DNA of 64,000 nt from NCBI GenBank assembly GCA_030068145.1, contig JAPJBO010000111.1, positions 186,001 to 250,000 of the forward strand. Reading direction: 5' to 3'. This document shows positions 62,701-64,000 of the stretch, one piece after another. The position numbers and the translations under genes are program-made. The DNA comes from Diplonema papillatum. Taxonomy: Eukaryota; Euglenozoa; Diplonemea; Diplonemida; Diplonemidae. How positions within the stretch are numbered: the first letter of the stretch is position 1; the number at the start of each line of letters is the position of its first letter. A model generated the notes under the pieces. That model did not search any database. It was not told the DNA's origin and was given only the letters and a program-made list of their open reading frames with translations.

Positions 62701-63703
62701 GGAAGTAGGGTAGGCGAACTCGATTCGGAACTTCGGGAAAATGATAGTCCCTGAGGACCTGTCAGTGCTCCGGGCTCGGATTGAAGGTGCTGTGGGTGGC
62801 AGTCCCAGCGGTATTGCACGACTAACAGCTTTAATTACACAAAACAAAAGAAACAAAGGGAGGAGGCGGCTTGTGTGCTGTGGTAAGGGATCCGTCCAAA
62901 GCCACCAGGGGCAGAAAGACCCTTTGCTTTCTGGCGAACGCCGTGCCACGCTTGCTTCCTCTTCACGCCAGTGCCCAGCTTTGTGCAACACGTGGCACAG
63001 CCGTTGGGTGGTATTCTTGCTGAGTACGATCGCGTATCAAGCAAGCCGTAGAGACTAGATTGCGTTTCGAGCAACCTGGTTGATTGTCACGGCTTCAGCG
63101 CGAGAGTGCAGCTTTTATAACGCTTGTGCGTGCACGCTTCGGGCACGCTTTGTTCACAGCAACCTCGGTCGACCTGCGGCTTGCGCGTGAGCGCTTTCAT
63201 CCCGGCTGACGACATTACTGGCAAGGCCCTACCTACAACACAGGTTTTGATGATATGTATATAGCAGCCTTCAACACCAGCAGTACGCTGATACCCAGCA
63301 TATTGGGCCTTGCGACGGGTAAGGAGACAGGACATTAGGATGCCCTCCGATACTATCATACCAAGCGCGCACGCCAGGTTCCAGCTACTCTGGCCGGGGG
63401 TCAGAGCCCGGTGAGCCGGGTCCATTGGGGCTCCTCCGCGGTGGACGACCGCTCGCGACTGCAGGAAAGACCAGGGCAGCACCGCGTTGGAAAGCGCCTT
63501 CGGATCTCGCCTCGCCTGCACTGCTTTCGCGCCGCCAGTCAAATGCAGGCCTCCAGAGCCAAAAAGAGACCCACGGCTTGTGTGCCAACAGCGGAAATAG
63601 TGTCCACAGCGCAGCTACGATGGCACAGCGCCGCTAGCCAAATGCCGGCCTCGCAGTGTGCCAACAGCGGAACTAATGCCCGCTGTGCAGCGACAGGGCG
63701 GCA
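62701..63703. other. spacer without a recognisable gene
   Basis: No supportable coding, RNA or repeat feature, except a local repeat of GTGCCAACAGCGGAA (about 63585 and 63659). Confidence 0.35.
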
Positions 63704-63988
63704 CTACCCAGCATTTGCCTTGGGCAAAATTTGTCGAAAGCTCCCCTTTCTCCTGACGTCGCACGTGGCGCAGTGGAACGACCCCCCGAACGGGAGGAAT
63801 GAACGGAAAGGCACAGGGATCGGGAGGAACCCCCACTCCTTGAACCGAGCGATCGCCTCCGCTTCGTTTGCTTCGACGATCACTTTCTTGTCGTCGAGCA
63901 TGAGAACGTTCGCCGTCGCAGTCCATGGGCTGTGGTAGGGTGGAAGGGAAACGAGTGTCTTCAGCATTGGCATAGATAGACTAGGCAT
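63704..63988 (-). CDS. amidinotransferase, C-terminal part (gene cut by window or broken)
   Basis: The 94-residue frame matches the C-terminus of glycine/inosamine amidinotransferase-type enzymes: ANVLMLDDKKVIVEANEAEA, then RFKEWGFLPIPVPFRSFLPF, GGSFHCATCDVRRKG with the catalytic cysteine at residue 73, and a short tail. These enzymes move an amidino group from arginine to an amine acceptor. Family members are three to four times longer, so the N-terminal part is missing. An in-frame TAG lies just upstream (63997-63995). Either this is a last exon (a CTTAG acceptor is available there) or a truncated copy. The usual C-terminal GELQSYF is replaced by GSFRQILPKANAG. Confidence 0.7.
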   Translation of the reverse strand: MPSLSMPMLKTLVSLPPYHSPWTATANVLMLDDKKVIVEANEAEAIARFKEWGFLPIPVPFRSFLPFGGSFHCATCDVRRKGSFRQILPKANAG

Positions 63989-64000
63989 GCTGGACTAAGC

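Overview
The window is nuclear DNA of a eukaryote, most likely a unicellular alga or other protist. The evidence is: a kinesin-type motor gene, secreted and membrane-anchored eukaryotic protein types, Mutator-like and retroelement RNase H remnants, several kinds of short transposon, and very GC-rich, apparently intronless reading frames set in much less GC-rich spacer DNA. I cannot place it more precisely. A dinoflagellate or related lineage would fit the one-way gene order and tandem copies, but I found no spliced-leader relic. Every gene and recognisable host-gene fragment lies on the minus strand.

Layout. 1-6.3 kb: spacer with a SINE-like repeat and tandem arrays. 6.3-12.5 kb: a 2,051-residue kinesin-like protein with a P-loop but eroded switch regions, followed upstream (to 13.8 kb) by two truncated copies of its own promoter and 5' end. 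15.3-22.6 kb: a 2,177-residue SAM-domain, repeat-rich protein, with copies of its 3' end on one side and six copies of its promoter and SAM exon (23.7-26.7 kb) on the other. Two of these six carry an identical 209-bp insert that starts GT and ends AG. 27.8-30.1 kb: a polyglutamine coiled-coil protein with three decaying copies of its 3' end. 33.2-36.1 kb: a membrane-anchored prolyl 4-hydroxylase with truncated copies at both ends. 38.6-41.4 kb: a composite Mutator-like element whose inverted ends are arrays of a 30-bp repeat. 41.4-42.6 kb: a phytanoyl-CoA-dioxygenase-like enzyme whose 3' end runs into that array. 42.7-45.1 kb: fragments of two kinds of RNase H. 45.8-60.7 kb: three tandem copies of a roughly 5-kb unit, each with one secreted cysteine-rich protein gene and a GGA tract of very different length. 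Comparing the units exposes two MITEs and a SINE-like insertion with clean target duplications. 60.7-64 kb: spacer, a 173-bp tandem repeat and the 3' end of an amidinotransferase gene.

The most unusual theme is what I call gene-end echoes. Almost every large single-copy gene here is flanked by same-orientation partial copies of its own 5' end (with promoter) and/or 3' end, breaking off inside the coding sequence and decaying with distance. In the SAM gene the 5' echoes keep a TATA box, start codon and an open SAM reading frame, so they could make short SAM-only proteins. The genes do not form an obvious pathway. The first three large proteins share one plan (N-terminal domain or low-complexity start, long disordered middle, C-terminal coiled coil) and may belong to a cytoskeletal or centrosomal structure, which is inference only.
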